DNA of 64,000 bases from Marthasterias glacialis (lineage: Eukaryota; Echinodermata; Asteroidea; Forcipulatida; Asteriidae). The position numbers were made by a program, and so were the translations under genes. The stretch is taken from contig OU452231.1 of assembly GCA_911728455.2 (NCBI GenBank), positions 11,342,078 through 11,406,077 on the forward strand, read 5' to 3'. Below, piece by piece: positions 1 to 12,700 of this stretch (positions are counted from its first letter, which is position 1; each line of letters starts with the position of its first letter). Under the pieces are notes generated by a model. The model was not told the DNA's origin. It saw only the letters and a program-made list of their open reading frames with translations, and did not search any database.

Positions 1-868
1 AAATATTTCCTGTCACCGGATAATAATGCAATCTTGCATTTGGCAGAGTGTTTTGTTGACAGTGGAAGAATGTGTAAGTTGGATATTGGAATTGGATCCT
101 GTTGTGGCATTCCGAATTCTCGGGGTCGTCCAAACTTTTCAACAAGAGTGAGTATTATTTTTCAAGACCCCCTCCCTCCACCCAGAGTAGTCAACATTTG
201 TTGAGCTAAGCTTGTTATTATTAATATTGTATTCCCTCTGTTGATTCTGTTGTAGACTATCAAATTATTGTAACATTGTTCTATTGCCATACACAGCCTC
301 TCACCCCATGGGGGTGGGGGGGGGGTGTGTATAGAAGGTTAAAATTTTTATACTATGAGCGGCCAACTGCTTCATACAGGGACACGTTATCAATTCTTTC
401 TACGCACTGGGATAACACATACATGTACATGTATCAACAAATTTACACATAGGAAAATTGTATTTTGATGACGAGTATTTGAAATTGAGTCCACAAATTT
501 GTACAATTTAAGTCGAGGAACGAGTACGTCTACTATGTGTACTTAGCTAACCAAGTGCAACCATGGAGTACCTCCATGGTGCAACTTACCAACGACTCAC
601 AATACATACAGGTGTAGCTTAAAAACAGTAACTCGAGTAGCATGGCCATGTAAGTATTGATTAGGAGTACGTACCCTTCATTTCATTATTGGGGGAAGAA
701 TTCAGGTAAATTCAGGTTTACTCCTCACCAATGCTGCCCCCCCCCCCCCCGACAATTCCTGCAGACATCTTTGAGGTCAAACGCAGCATCTGACGTGTAT
801 TTGTAGCTGTTTTGACCTCAGTGCAAGGCAAGGGTGTCCTTTCCTGTTAATGCTCATTTTTAGTGATG

Positions 869-1200
869 TATAGACCATGTGACCCTTGTTTACAAAAGAG
901 TGACCTTGTACATTCCAGGGCAATTACTGGCAGGCAAGATACTGCATGGGACATATGAGAAATTTTACATTTTGTATCATAATTTCCACATAAATTCAAT
1001 GGCTATTAAAATGAGAGCTGAACTAGTTGTGAGATGTGCCCCTTTCCTTCATATCCAAAGTTGATGACAATCGGACAGTGCAATCTCCATAAAGATTTAA
1101 AGTATTTTCCCATTGAGCCGTGTACAAATCCTGCCTGCAGGAAGTCCAGGTTCTGTGGCTCTTTTGTAAACATGTGATGTCACAGGTAACATGGTCTATA
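869..1200. mobile_element. MITE-like element, about 330 bp
   Basis: The terminal sequence TATAGACCATGT at 869 recurs inverted as ACATGGTCTATA at 1189-1200. The inner TGTTTACAAAAGAG near 888 recurs inverted near 1158. Ends of TA...TA are compatible with a TA target duplication (Tc1/mariner-type), but there is no transposase ORF. Confidence 0.5.
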
Positions 1201-1731
1201 CACAAGGTCCATGTACATGGTCTAGTTATGCCAGATTTTGTTTCTTCGGTGTACACTGACTGTGCAGACAGTGAAGATACAACGGTCAAATTTAGCAATA
1301 CAGTCATTACAATTTCAAAAATAAAACCACTCTTCACACCCGGACCATGTATCCTGTACTTAAACTGCAATGCTAGTGCTAGTGTGTGTACATTTAGACA
1401 CGTTCAACCACATTGAGTGACATTCATTGCCGGTGGAACTAGAATAGAACTTGGCCTTGAAACTCAGCCTCAGGACACAAATTTCTTTCTCCATTGATTG
1501 GACAGACGTCGTCGAAAATGCATTCCCATTTAGCTCTTCAGTAGAACGTCTCTATTAAAATGTGAACATTATTACGAAAGTAACCTAACAACTTACAATT
1601 TTCTTGACATCTCCTCGAGAAAACCTCCACACGTGTGAGTCTCTGGACTTATCTGTCGCGGGGATTTACACGCATGGAGACGTCCTGTCGTCAAAGAATT
1701 TTGTTTTCCTACCGACCTTTGGGTTCATAGA

Positions 1732-1801
1732 GCATTCCCCCCCCCGAGAATTGCACTGCACAACTTGTGCAGTGCAGTTCTCGGGGGGGGGGGGGGAATG
1801 C
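1732..1801. repeat. near-perfect 70-bp palindrome capped by C/G runs
   Basis: GCATTC + C-run + GAGAATTGCACTGCACAA is followed by its inverse complement TTGTGCAGTGCAGTTCTC + G-run + GAATGC. It would fold to a stem of about 34 bp with almost no loop. Confidence 0.75.
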
Positions 1802-3653
1802 CACAAGTAGTAAAAGAAACTTTAAAACTTTATCAGCGACGCGCCCACAAGAGGGCAGCAAACATTATGTATGGAAACATCTAAAACTTTCTCAGCCACA
1901 CTCAGGCTAGAGATTTATTTTTCAAACTGGGACCTCAATACCAACCCAGTTTTAAATCTCAAAACGGACTAGATATGTTTTTTTAAACCCAGTGTTTGAA
2001 ATTTTAAATAATAATAATCAATTATAAGTTTAATTTTCAACACAAATTAATTTGAGGCGGCCAACTCAAGAGTTAAGTTGAGCAGTTATACGTTTTATTT
2101 GCAATATTCAAAAACTCCTGATTAATATTACGCTTTTGTCTTTTTTCTTTGGTAATTCTCAAAGTCTTGAACTAAAAGTGCAAAAACACAATACGCTTTT
2201 AGTACTAATTGATAACAATGCACTGATTTAACATAATGGCACCTTTAACATGTACTTGCAAAAATAATGAACTTTATACAAAACCCAAGATCCTGAGTCA
2301 TTTCATTGGAGGATTGTAGGTCACGTGGCATTCAATAATCAAACAATTACATGGCCTTTGTCATAAACCATGCATTTTTGTTCTATTCATGCATTTTAGT
2401 CCCATCCCCTTTTCACTACTGCACGCTAAACAACACCATATGTTATACACATCAGTACAAAATGCCCTCGTAGTGGACCTTATATACAGTTTGTTTGCTC
2501 TTACAGTTTTATCCTCAAATCAAATGACAAAGATCTACTTGGATGTTATATAACACAAATAAGGAATGCTTTGCATCCGTGGATCGGAGAGGATATTTTC
2601 ATTCGAAAGATGGATAGTTCAATTCAATTTGACTTGGCCTCGTTGAATGGAACCATCCATATTTCAACTTGTGGAAATGTTCTCACCATTGCATTCATAA
2701 TAATTCATTACTTGTAATTGTTCTTGCACCAATGGGTCTATTCAGTACAATTTCTTCAACTCGTACGAGATATTTTCAAGATGCTACAGCACCTCCTGAG
2801 ATGCAATGTGTCAACCTCTACTTATCTATCCTGTTGGTAAGTCATTGCGTCACATGCGTACACATCTGCTGCATGCCCAAATTTTTCACTACTTCCGGTT
2901 CCAAAGCTAGCATACATTACTATTTTATTTTTCTGAAAAAAAAACCCCAATATTTCTGACAAGACAATGAGTCTTTGCAAGACACACGTGAAAGGCAAGT
3001 CCAGAAATTATGATATTTCTACATAAAACTTCAAAGACAAAAGTCCAATGCATTTAATATGTGGGCTTCTGGCAAATATGGAGCCAGTTTATGTGTGTGG
3101 CTTACAATGGAATTACGTCACACATACCAACAGGATAGTAAAAGCAAAAATATTATGTATATGAAAACAACATAAAAGAAAGAATACATTTTCTGGATAG
3201 TAGTACTGAACAGCCACATGACTTTAACTACATGAATACAAACAAAACATACACAGAAAACCCATACACAAAACCCTAAAAGAGAATGTCAAGAAATGGC
3301 ATGAAGTGTATTTAATAAAGGCAATTGTTCACAAAAGTGGTAAAAGTTTTTTAGTCACTGAGGTAACGTAACTCTTGTCGGAATCTCAAGTGTAAGAACT
3401 TCAAGTTTTCATTAATAAGGCACTACTTAATCAGGACAAATACCCCCAGAACCACCGGCCAGAGTCACATTTGGCCAGTTAACACAAAAGTGAACAAGTC
3501 CTGCAGTCGAGTGTTTTTCCAAACACAACTTTGACAATTTTACTACTGTACACTTAAGCTTTTAAATTCCAAAACTGAAGCAAATTCTGAAAAAAATAAA
3601 AATAAAAAATGAAAAAAGAAGATAATTTAGGTATTGTACAAAATTTTCCAAAA

Positions 3654-3798
3654 GAGATTTCACAAAGAGCTAAGATTGATCTTAAGATGTGTACCAATCT
3701 TAATTGCTATACAAAGTGTGATGTCACAATACAAATCACTTTGGCAATATTGACTTAACCCCATCTTAAGATGTATCTAAGTGCTTTGTGAAATCCAA
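3654..3798. mobile_element. MITE-like inverted repeat ('GGATTTCACAAAG' family)
   Basis: GAGATTTCACAAAGAGCTAAG at the left (with CTTAAGATG inside) is mirrored by CATCTTAAGATG...CTTTGTGAAATCC at the right. No ORF. It shares the GATTTCAYAAAG end with the element at 4647-4783. Confidence 0.5.
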
Positions 3799-4020
3799 CC
3801 GTGGCGCAGTTAAAGTTCTGAAATGCAAGACCAGTGGACTAGTGGCGATGTACTTGAAATTTGAGCCATGACATCTCATGTTGGTCCAGTGGACAATTAA
3901 AAACAGAATTCTGAAATTTCTTTTAAAGCAAAGTATGAAGCTCTACTGTACACACACAAAGTGCCTGTAACAACTCACTCTGGCACTTGTCAGTCACTGT
4001 AGACTGAAAAGAAAATGTTC

Positions 4021-4128
4021 AAATGGTCCACAAGAAATTCTGCAGCAGTTTAAAGCAGGCCTTAACACTTTTTCAATGGTCCACAAGAAATTCTACTGCA
4101 GTCTAAAGCAGGCCTTAACACTTTTTCA
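4021..4128. repeat. two-copy tandem repeat of about 54 bp
   Basis: AATGGTCCACAAGAAATTCT...AAAGCAGGCCTTAACACTTTTTC occurs twice head to tail with small differences (GCAGCAGTTT versus ACTGCAGTCT). Confidence 0.7.
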
Positions 4129-4579
4129 AAAGTTCTACACAATTCGTTTAATAATCTGTAACAGTAAACCATGAACTCCCTAATAAATAGAAATGTAAAA
4201 TGTCAAAAAACAACACACATAATTTTTGCTGTGACAATGATCAAAGCAATTAATTTGTTGTTCTGCAAATGGCAAAGGTAAATCATTGTATTTATATCAA
4301 TGCTTTCCGAGTCAAGCATGAACAAAACTGCACGAGCAGGGCAAAATTAAGTTAAATGTGAATGACATGAAATTACTTGGAACATTTAGAGAAAAAGAAA
4401 CCCAGACACACATTAATGAAATCCAAAAAACTTCAAGAAAATCTTAGCTTTACATCTAAAAAACGTTGTGTATGAGCTCTGTCAGGATTGGTTCAACATT
4501 TCCTACATTTCAACAAGCATACAGACAGTACTGTTTTTAATTACTCCCTCCCAGAAAGGAGTATACAAAATATATAGTC

Positions 4580-4640
4580 ATAATAATAACTAATTCTTAT
4601 ATGGCGCATTTCACAATAGCGTCTCAAATGCACTTAACAT
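4580..4640 (-). mobile_element. SINE 3'-tail fragment
   Basis: TAATAATAAC...TTCTTATATGGCGCATTTCACAATAGCGTCTCAAATGC is the reverse complement of the tail seen in the longer SINE at 13010-13405. Confidence 0.4.
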
Positions 4641-4646
4641 TAGTGC

Positions 4647-4783
4647 CCAGGGGTGGATTTCATAAAGCGCAAGGACTAGTCTTATCTCGAGTTAGGATGA
4701 GTAACTAGTCCTAACTTACAGGTCAATTCATAAGTTGGGACTAGTCCTAAGCTAGGACTAGTTCTGTGAAATCCACCCCTGGT
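4647..4783. mobile_element. MITE with CCAGGGGTGGATTTCA termini
   Basis: The inverted termini CCAGGGGTGGATTTCATAAAG and CACAGAAC..., with GGACTAGTCC-type internal palindromes, enclose about 137 bp without an ORF. The right end reads GTGAAATCCACCCCTGG. Confidence 0.65.
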
Positions 4784-6432
4784 CATAGTTTCTTGCAAGA
4801 GACCAATAAATCCTGGAGCTTTCTTTGATAACCTTTGTTGTCTTTGCTTAGTTAAGTAAGGGTTTCATTGTGACAATAATTTTCTCAAAAACAAATTATC
4901 CCGGCTGTTCTGAAAAACTAATCCTATCAGGGGGCAAGAAAATAATTATCTTTTTAAACCCCGGCGCGAAGTGGTAAACATTGTCCCCGTAGCGTATGGA
5001 TTGTCCACTTGTGAAACTGGTGAAAATGTTGAACCACCTCATACATATTAACATGTCATTAATAAAAACCGATATGCTTGTGAACTAGCTGCTCTATTTA
5101 CACAGAAAAACTTGTTTCCCACATTGTCTCTATAAAAGCACCACAGATCCTCTCCAGTTACCTCAGCCAAATTAAATTCATCTCTATATACAAATCACCG
5201 TGATTTTTTTTAATTTTTGTACTAATATTTCTGTTTATAACTGTTTTGTCTTAAAAGTAGTTTCAAATTATCATTTTTAAATAACTTTTTTTCCGCATTT
5301 AAACTATTTGTATAAATCCAACTGTTCAACTTTAACCATAAAACAAGTTGCAGTTTTTTTTAGCATCATTTGTTCTTAAACCTATGCATTATGCAGAAGC
5401 CTTTCCAACAACCCAAACGCTTATCACTACCAGTACCACACTTTATAATTTTATTTTAAGGCTACTAGTAAATTCGAAAATGACTTTTCTCATCTTACTT
5501 AACTTATCAATTTGTATTGCTATTAGGTGTATTAACTTAATTCTTGTCCAATATCTTTTTAACTGATCAAACTTTATGTGCAAGGAATACTTCTTGAATT
5601 TTAATCTTTTTAATATGTTTACTACTGCAATAACAACCCTAGATAGTTTGATAAATATTCCATATTTGCTATTACTCTAAATTTACTACCCCATCATACT
5701 GCAATGCAATAGTTCTTATAAAAATACAAACTTAGAGTCCAAAATCCTATGACTTATTTAAAAAAAATCATTAATTTGATTCACGCTAGTACTTATCAAT
5801 TTGGCATGACCTAAATTTCAGTAAAAAAAGAATTCCGGGGAGTACTGTTATACTTTAAAAAAAAAATGGATCTATGCAACTATTTCTTTATGTAAATATA
5901 TTTTTAAAACAGCAATGTTAAAACAGCATGTTACCAAAAAAAAAAAAAATCCAAACAGCACACCTTTGCAGAATCTGTAAAAAGTTGTACACTTTCAAAT
6001 TGCTCCTATTTATACTGAAACAAAAAATGCAGAATTTGTTTAACCACAGTAACTGGCTAATACAAATAAAAAGTTTTTAATAAAAATTATTTGAACCATA
6101 TGAAATGATCTGGGCACAATTTCATGAGCTGCTTAAGCAGAAAATATTGCAATGACATTTTCTGCTAAGCAAAGGAAACCAAGTCACAAATGGTACGTCT
6201 GGAATGAGATTTTGGCCGGTAACCTTATTCCGCTAAGCAGAATCATTTTGTACTTAGCTACTTTTTATGCTTGATCCTTTTAAGACCACAGTGGCCCAAA
6301 GCTGCTTGCACTGAAAAATCCCAAAGCGGTTGCAAACGGCTGCAAGATTTGAATTACTTCCACTCAACCAAAAAGGTCAAAGTAAAGGTCATGCCCAAAA
6401 ATGACATTTTCCAAAGTTTCCCATTGTAGATC

Positions 6433-6438
6433 TTTATT
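6433..6438 (-). terminator. candidate polyadenylation signal AATAAA of alpha-catenin
   Basis: AATAAA on the minus strand 198 nt past the stop codon, followed by a U-rich stretch. Further AATAAA motifs lie around 5449, 2093 and 1912, so a longer 3' UTR is equally possible. Confidence 0.35.
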
Positions 6439-6635
6439 TCTAAAGCAAAACAACATTTAGGTTTCGTGTTATTTTTCAAGACATTTTTCACTACAAAATA
6501 TTGAGTCAAACACTCAACAAAATGAGCCATGCCTGGGTGCATCGTGATGGTTATACAAATATCAATGGTCTCTACATAGTTAAGCAGCTATATCAAATTA
6601 AGCTCAGACGGGATCTGCTGGATCTTACCGGTGCC

Positions 6636-6791
6636 TTAGTCTTTCTCCTTGAAGATGCTGAGCTCCTGCACAGGGTTGACGTGTAACTTCTTGGCACCCT
6701 TGCGTACCTTCACTTGGGTCTCCTCGGGAACCTCTCTACGCACTAGAGGCTTCTTCTCTGGAGGCTTCATCTTCCAAGACACAACAGGCGA
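6636..6791 (-). CDS. CTNNA: alpha-catenin coding exon 19 (residues 857-907 and stop)
   Basis: The exon starts after TCTAG|TCGCCT and encodes SPVVSWKMKPPEKKPLVRRE, then a basic tail ending HVNPVQELSIFKEKD before TAA at 6638-6636. This C-terminal extension (WKMKxPEKKPLV...HVNPVQ) is a family signature. The preceding intron (6792-9780) is the largest in the gene. Confidence 0.96.
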   Translation of the reverse strand, partial: SPVVSWKMKPPEKKPLVRREVPEETQVKVRKGAKKLHVNPVQELSIFKEKD

Positions 6792-9700
6792 CTAGAAAAA
6801 CGAAAGTATAACAGTTTAAATTACTCTCCAGTTGTCAAAAAAAAACAAGCATGACAAAGATGGGTAAAATTTAATCAAAATCAAAATTGGGTAAAATACT
6901 GTTTTGTTTTTGTCAACATATGATAATTAATACAAGTTACATCCTCTATTGGAAATATATATGTACATGACTTATTCATCTCGTTTTGTAAAATAATTTT
7001 GTTCTTCTTCATGTTAGTTGGTTTGCTTCTTCAGCCACTGCGGACTGGTTTTTAAATTATTTCTTTAAATGGACAACCCAAAAAATGTGCTGAAAATATT
7101 AGCACATAAAAAAAATTAAATAAGAGATGCAAACACGAAATACCCAGGCATGCAACTGCCTTTTGTCTAAAAGAAAAAGTGCCGAGTACAGCACAACTTG
7201 TGTACTGTGTTTTTCAATTTTCAATGGCACAGCACAGCTGAGTAAATGAAAAGTGAGGAAATCAGCTGATCAGCCAAAAAGTTGCATGCCTGAATACTGC
7301 TTCAAAATAAATTTAGTATGATGGTTAACTCTGCAAAAAGCTGAACCAAAATGAATATTTAATAATTTTCCTTCACTTGTTGTAACCTGTAAATTCTTTC
7401 TATCAAAACTCAACTGCTCCACCTACTAACTGAAGATTCAAATGTTTTTGTGTGTGCGTAATATACAGCATACTTCAGTACCATGCAGTATGACATCGTG
7501 CAGTAGATGAATCTACTATCAGTTTGTTCTGTGCACATTAACAACTTGATGTCAGATGCTGTTTCATTATGCAAAACTGATTAAAAGTTTTGGAACATTC
7601 TTTTTTTGGTTGGGTCGTTCATGCCGGTCGATGTATAATTACACCTCCGGACATTCCATTATGTAGCGTGCACAGGTAACCTACTTTGCTTGACTTCATT
7701 TCCTCCATACAAAAAGGGCAGAGGGTATTGGAATTTTTTGTTGTTGTTGTGTAATCCCCGATTCCAGATCTTCTACCTTTGGTTGTACAAACGAGGATTA
7801 CCAGAGATTGATAGGCTGCCACCATTGTTTATCACTGTATTCAGCATATGGGAGGCAAGTCCAAGATTCTGGCATACCTTTGTGTGGGTGAAATGAAGCG
7901 TTAGACAGCGCTTGCATGCTCTGTGCACGCTCAGCAGTGGAATGTCAGGGCGACCTTTCCGGCCCATTTTACAAAATGCCGTATTTCAACATTGCCCAGT
8001 TGCTAGCTAGACAAATATTTTCGTGGATACACGTCAGCCAGCGCTAACAGGTTAAGTGTTGACATGATGGCATTGTTTGTTGAATAACTTTTATCTGTTT
8101 ATCACCAAACATCACTAAAATCGTACTGGAATACACCATTCTGTTTTCTTCTTTACAGCAAAAACAAAACTTCCTGTAACTGTTTTTTATCTACGTATAA
8201 TATGCAAATGGGTCCTATTCTGCTATGGCTATAAATGAACAAACGAAACAAACAATATTCTCAACCTAATGTCTGCACTGTCTTGTTATAAAAAAATATG
8301 TTGATCTCATTTTGATGCACAAAAACACCTACCACTGAGTCGCCAAACTCTTGAAGCATACCCTGTAAAGTCTAGTAATAGTTACAAATAACACACAGTC
8401 AACAAACACGTTTATATATTTTTTTAAGGACAGATACGCAATTTTCAAGGTTACTATTATTAGTATTGTACATTTCTGGTAATGAAACCAAGGATGCCTC
8501 ACAAGTGAACTTAATTACTGTAGTTCCCAAGCCTGAGGAAACCTGTAGACTAGCGTGCTTGCTATGTGAACCAGAAACATCAGGGTAATTCCCCTACTCT
8601 TCCACGATAAGTGTTCTGGGTTCTTTTATGTGCACTACCAGTCCTAGTACACAGGACCTACGGCTTAATGTCCAATCCAAAGGCCAAAGCAATTCTGGTC
8701 AAGTATTTTGCTCAAAGACACACATGCCATGACCGGCACTTGAACCCACACTCTGCTGTCGACAACACCACAACTTGAGTCCGGTAATCTAGACCGCTTG
8801 GCAAATGACACTCCATTAATTCGCAAAGTGCACATGCTTTTCATATGGAGTAAGGGACCTTGTCAAAATTAGTCCAGGACAACCAGCGGGGGAAAAAACA
8901 GTCTGGACGAGTTTTATCACCCACTGTGACAAAGTCACAGTGAACATCAAAAACGGTATGAGGGTGGACAGTCGACATAAGGTTATCAACTTCCAATACT
9001 GAGGGGAGCTAATATCGACTGTCCACCGGAAATAAACCACATGCTATATTGGTTTTACTACACCTCATATTTCTCTAGTATAGTATTGCATCATTGAGCT
9101 TGGGAAAACGCGGATTGACATTTACGTGAGTTGCCATCTGTCCATATGTATCTAGCTAGCAAGGGTGCTGTAATGTGTAATATTACACCCATCGACAGTT
9201 CCACGATTGCTTTATAAAGTGCATGTGTAGTAGACTGTTCCATGAGTGACAGTCTAATATGCATGTGTATTTATCATGTGCCTGAATACTTGTGTGCGCC
9301 TGGTGAACATCATAAATAGCATCTGGCACGTAACGGTGAATGGACAAGTGAGAATTTGGGTATCGATCATGAATATATGTGAGGTATAGTAATATGAGTT
9401 ACAACCTCGTTGCACACAGCCATTCCCATATTTTTTTTGAGTGTTAGTGTGTAAACTTTTTCTTTTGTGTCAACTTATGCTAGTAAGTTCCTCACAAAGC
9501 TAATTCTTTAACTTGTATATACAAATAGCAAGCTGTGGGGCGGGGGGGGGGGGGGGGGGGCTCCATTCCACAAGCTTGCTTTTAGGAGACCTCCACCACT
9601 CTAATCATCACTGTTTAATTCTAGTAATATACGGATATTATACTGTTGATGCAAACTGATTGACTGTGAAATAAACTGAACTGAATGAGGTATGACCTTT

Positions 9701-12700
9701 TCCCAAACTGAATTATGACCTTTTTGCACTGGCATGACCAACAGTAACCTCGATGGTAAAAGTTTAAAATAGTGACTTACATTGACAGCATCAGGACCCA
9801 TTACCAGTCTAGAGTATTTAGTCGAGGCCACGTAGGACGCCTTGACGGTCAGCACCACGGCGGCCATCAGATTCTTAGCGGCTTGAATCAGGGATGTGGC
9901 ACTGTCCAACTACAGAATAATAGTAATAATAATAGGCAATTATTAGGTGCTTTTAAAGATTCTATCAAAGTACCTTACACTATTACTACCCCTGTTCATT
10001 GAGCCTTAAGCATTGCTGAAACCATCTCAACTCCTTTGGAGTATGCAGCATCGGTAGCCAAATTGGCGCACAGGTTGCTAATGGTTCACTCACATCAACA
10101 ATCTCTACCTGCACAGAAGCAATTACAGTAAGTGTTTTCCCCTAGACAGTAAAGAAATCAGAGTTGACAAACACTTGGAAAATGCAGAGGTGTGTACTCC
10201 AAAACCTAACCTCTGTAAACAAATCGGAAAAAAACAAATATTATGCCTGCATTTATTAACATCAATTTTCTTTTCATTTAGACATGTTTTTCAAACAATG
10301 ACCCAATTCACCTGACATCATCATCACAATTATCTTGGTTGCGCCATTTTGGTAGTCAATGTCCCTGTGAGTTATTCAATAAAGTGCAAATTTTAGGCAA
10401 CTCAGCATTTACACCTTACCCATTGACTACCAAAATGGAGAGCGTGGCACAATCGCCGCTTGTGCTGTTCGTGCATGGGGTTGATATACATCCCTTGAGG
10501 TTACACATGCAAGAAAAGTGACACACGCAATGAACTGACAGATTCTAGCTACCCTTACCCCAGAGAGCACCAGTTCTCCACTGATGTTCTGTATCTCTGC
10601 CTTGACCTTGCTGGTGATGTTCAGCTGGTGACAGTACAAGGCAATACGCTGGAGGTACGCAATCAGATCATTCTTGGAGGAGGAGTCAGGGCACTAAGAT
10701 TGAAACAGGACACACAAACATAAAAAAAATGTTATCAGACTGTCCAAATGGAACAGGGTTAGAGTCCGCACAGAGAAAAATAAAACATAAACAAAAAACC
10801 ATTTGCTTTTGATCCTGCAAATTTAACCAGTCTTACAATGCATTTCTTACCATATCGGCAATAGTTCTGGCCAACTTGTCGAGTTTGGAACCAGCTTCGG
10901 CGATCTTTTTCGCAGCATTGATGACATGCATGGTCGTCTTAAGGGGGCCGCGACCACTGGAAGAAACAATAAACATGGGTTTAGTTACTCTCTGCTTAGG
11001 GCACTAGGATGACAGACAGTAACGATCATAAATAGTGCTTAGGAGCTACTCTGGTTATGCCTTGATGATGTGTACTGTCCCTCCCTCAGCAACCCTTTAC
11101 AAAGTGAAATGACACATTACAACCAGTTTGACTAGTGGTAACTCCCCCAGCCTTTGTCAGCAATGTGGACCGTGGTCGAATTCTGACTTGCACCTGAGTC
11201 CCAACCTGATTATATTGGTTTGCCCTATTTGAAATTTTCCTCCAACACAGACATTTCTTAATCGAGTTTACGGGTCACAAAAGAAGTCACTTTTGCAGAC
11301 ATGCAACCCTGTTTTTGCAACCAAAAAACCCCCAGAACAACAGAAAACTACCTCGACACACAACTGTATCATATGGTGTTTTTTAGTTTTAAATGGCACT
11401 TAAAGGAAAGGGGAGGAAACCAGACGATAAGCTTAGAAGTTACATGCCTACTTTTGATGATCCCCTTGGTTTCATAACACACTGATATAAGTAATAACAC
11501 AAAAATACAACACCCCCCACTGATTTGCTATTGGAAAGGAATTCTGTACAAAGAGGCCTACCGTGTGAAGTCCGTCATCTCCATCATGATCATGCACATC
11601 TGCTTAGCCAGGATGATGATGTCGTTGCCGGTGTCGTCCCACTTGGCCATCTCCATGTCAAGTTTCTCTTTCTCAATCCGGAACAGCTCAACCTCCTGGT
11701 GAATCTTCTCTTTCTCCTTTTCAGGGAGATCTCTCATCATCGCCTAAGATAAAAAAAAACAAAAAACAGATAGTGACCTTGATAATTACCTGTTAGCTAG
11801 ATACACCTATCTGACATCACCTCAATCTACCTACTCATTATACTTCTGACATGATTTTACAGGGCATTGAGACACTTGGGAACTAGAGATACTTTTCATC
11901 TGAGTACGAAAAAACCTTTGGATAAGGTGCCTCTAGCCAATACCATGATGAGTTTTAAGTAACAAACTTGCTTCTGGTCAGGTTTGCCAAAACACGCTCC
12001 AGTGTCACTAAACATTGGCTAGAAGTTTTTATAGTTGGTCCCCTTTCCATGAGTGAGAATTTCAGTTCAGATGGTAAATGGGTAGACAGGGATCCTGACA
12101 GAGATGGCCATGAAGCAATCCAGGCTATAAAATCTACACTGTGTAAAGTAGTCAAGGAATTTTTTTTAAAAAGATTTCTCCACCCACCCTAGAGGTAACT
12201 CCTTCGGCCACATCTTCATCTTCGGTCATTTCAGTCTTGTAGCTTGCTGTTGAGGGAAAAAGTAATAGAAACAAGATATTACATCACATTGGAACCCCAC
12301 AATCCTAATTCTTGATTCTAGTAAGGACAAGGCAATGTTCCACTTTGTACCTCTTAAATGTCTAATAGAGTTATCAAGGGACCCCAAGGCAATGACTTGG
12401 GGCACAGGGGGTAAACACCTCATTGGCAAACAAGGTATCTTGGCTATAAGGTAAGAAACAGTACTTACATCTGCTCTTGACGTCATATTCTTCCTCTTCA
12501 TACTCTGTATCTGTCTCCATCTCCTCTAGAGACTGTAGGAAAGAAAACAAAATTGTAAAAATCAGTAAGGTATCTTAAAGACATGGTAAAGAACTGACGA
12601 GTACCTAAAGATAAATTTGTCAGACACAAAGATAAAGCTGTATACATTCAGCTAAGTGGTTTCTTCCCTGCCTTTCACCTCTGTGGACCCCGGTTCAAAT

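Larger units (their letters stand above)
1..6635. other. 3' flank / 3' UTR of alpha-catenin; no other gene seen
   Basis: AT-rich sequence with no conserved ORF on either strand. It holds the 3' UTR of the minus-strand gene (far end unknown), several MITE-like elements listed separately, a two-copy tandem repeat, and homopolymer runs (poly-C near 737, poly-G near 317). Confidence 0.6.

Noticed and set aside
11525..11752. 75-codon plus-strand frame
   Set aside because: Antisense of alpha-catenin exon 15, which is clearly the coding strand.
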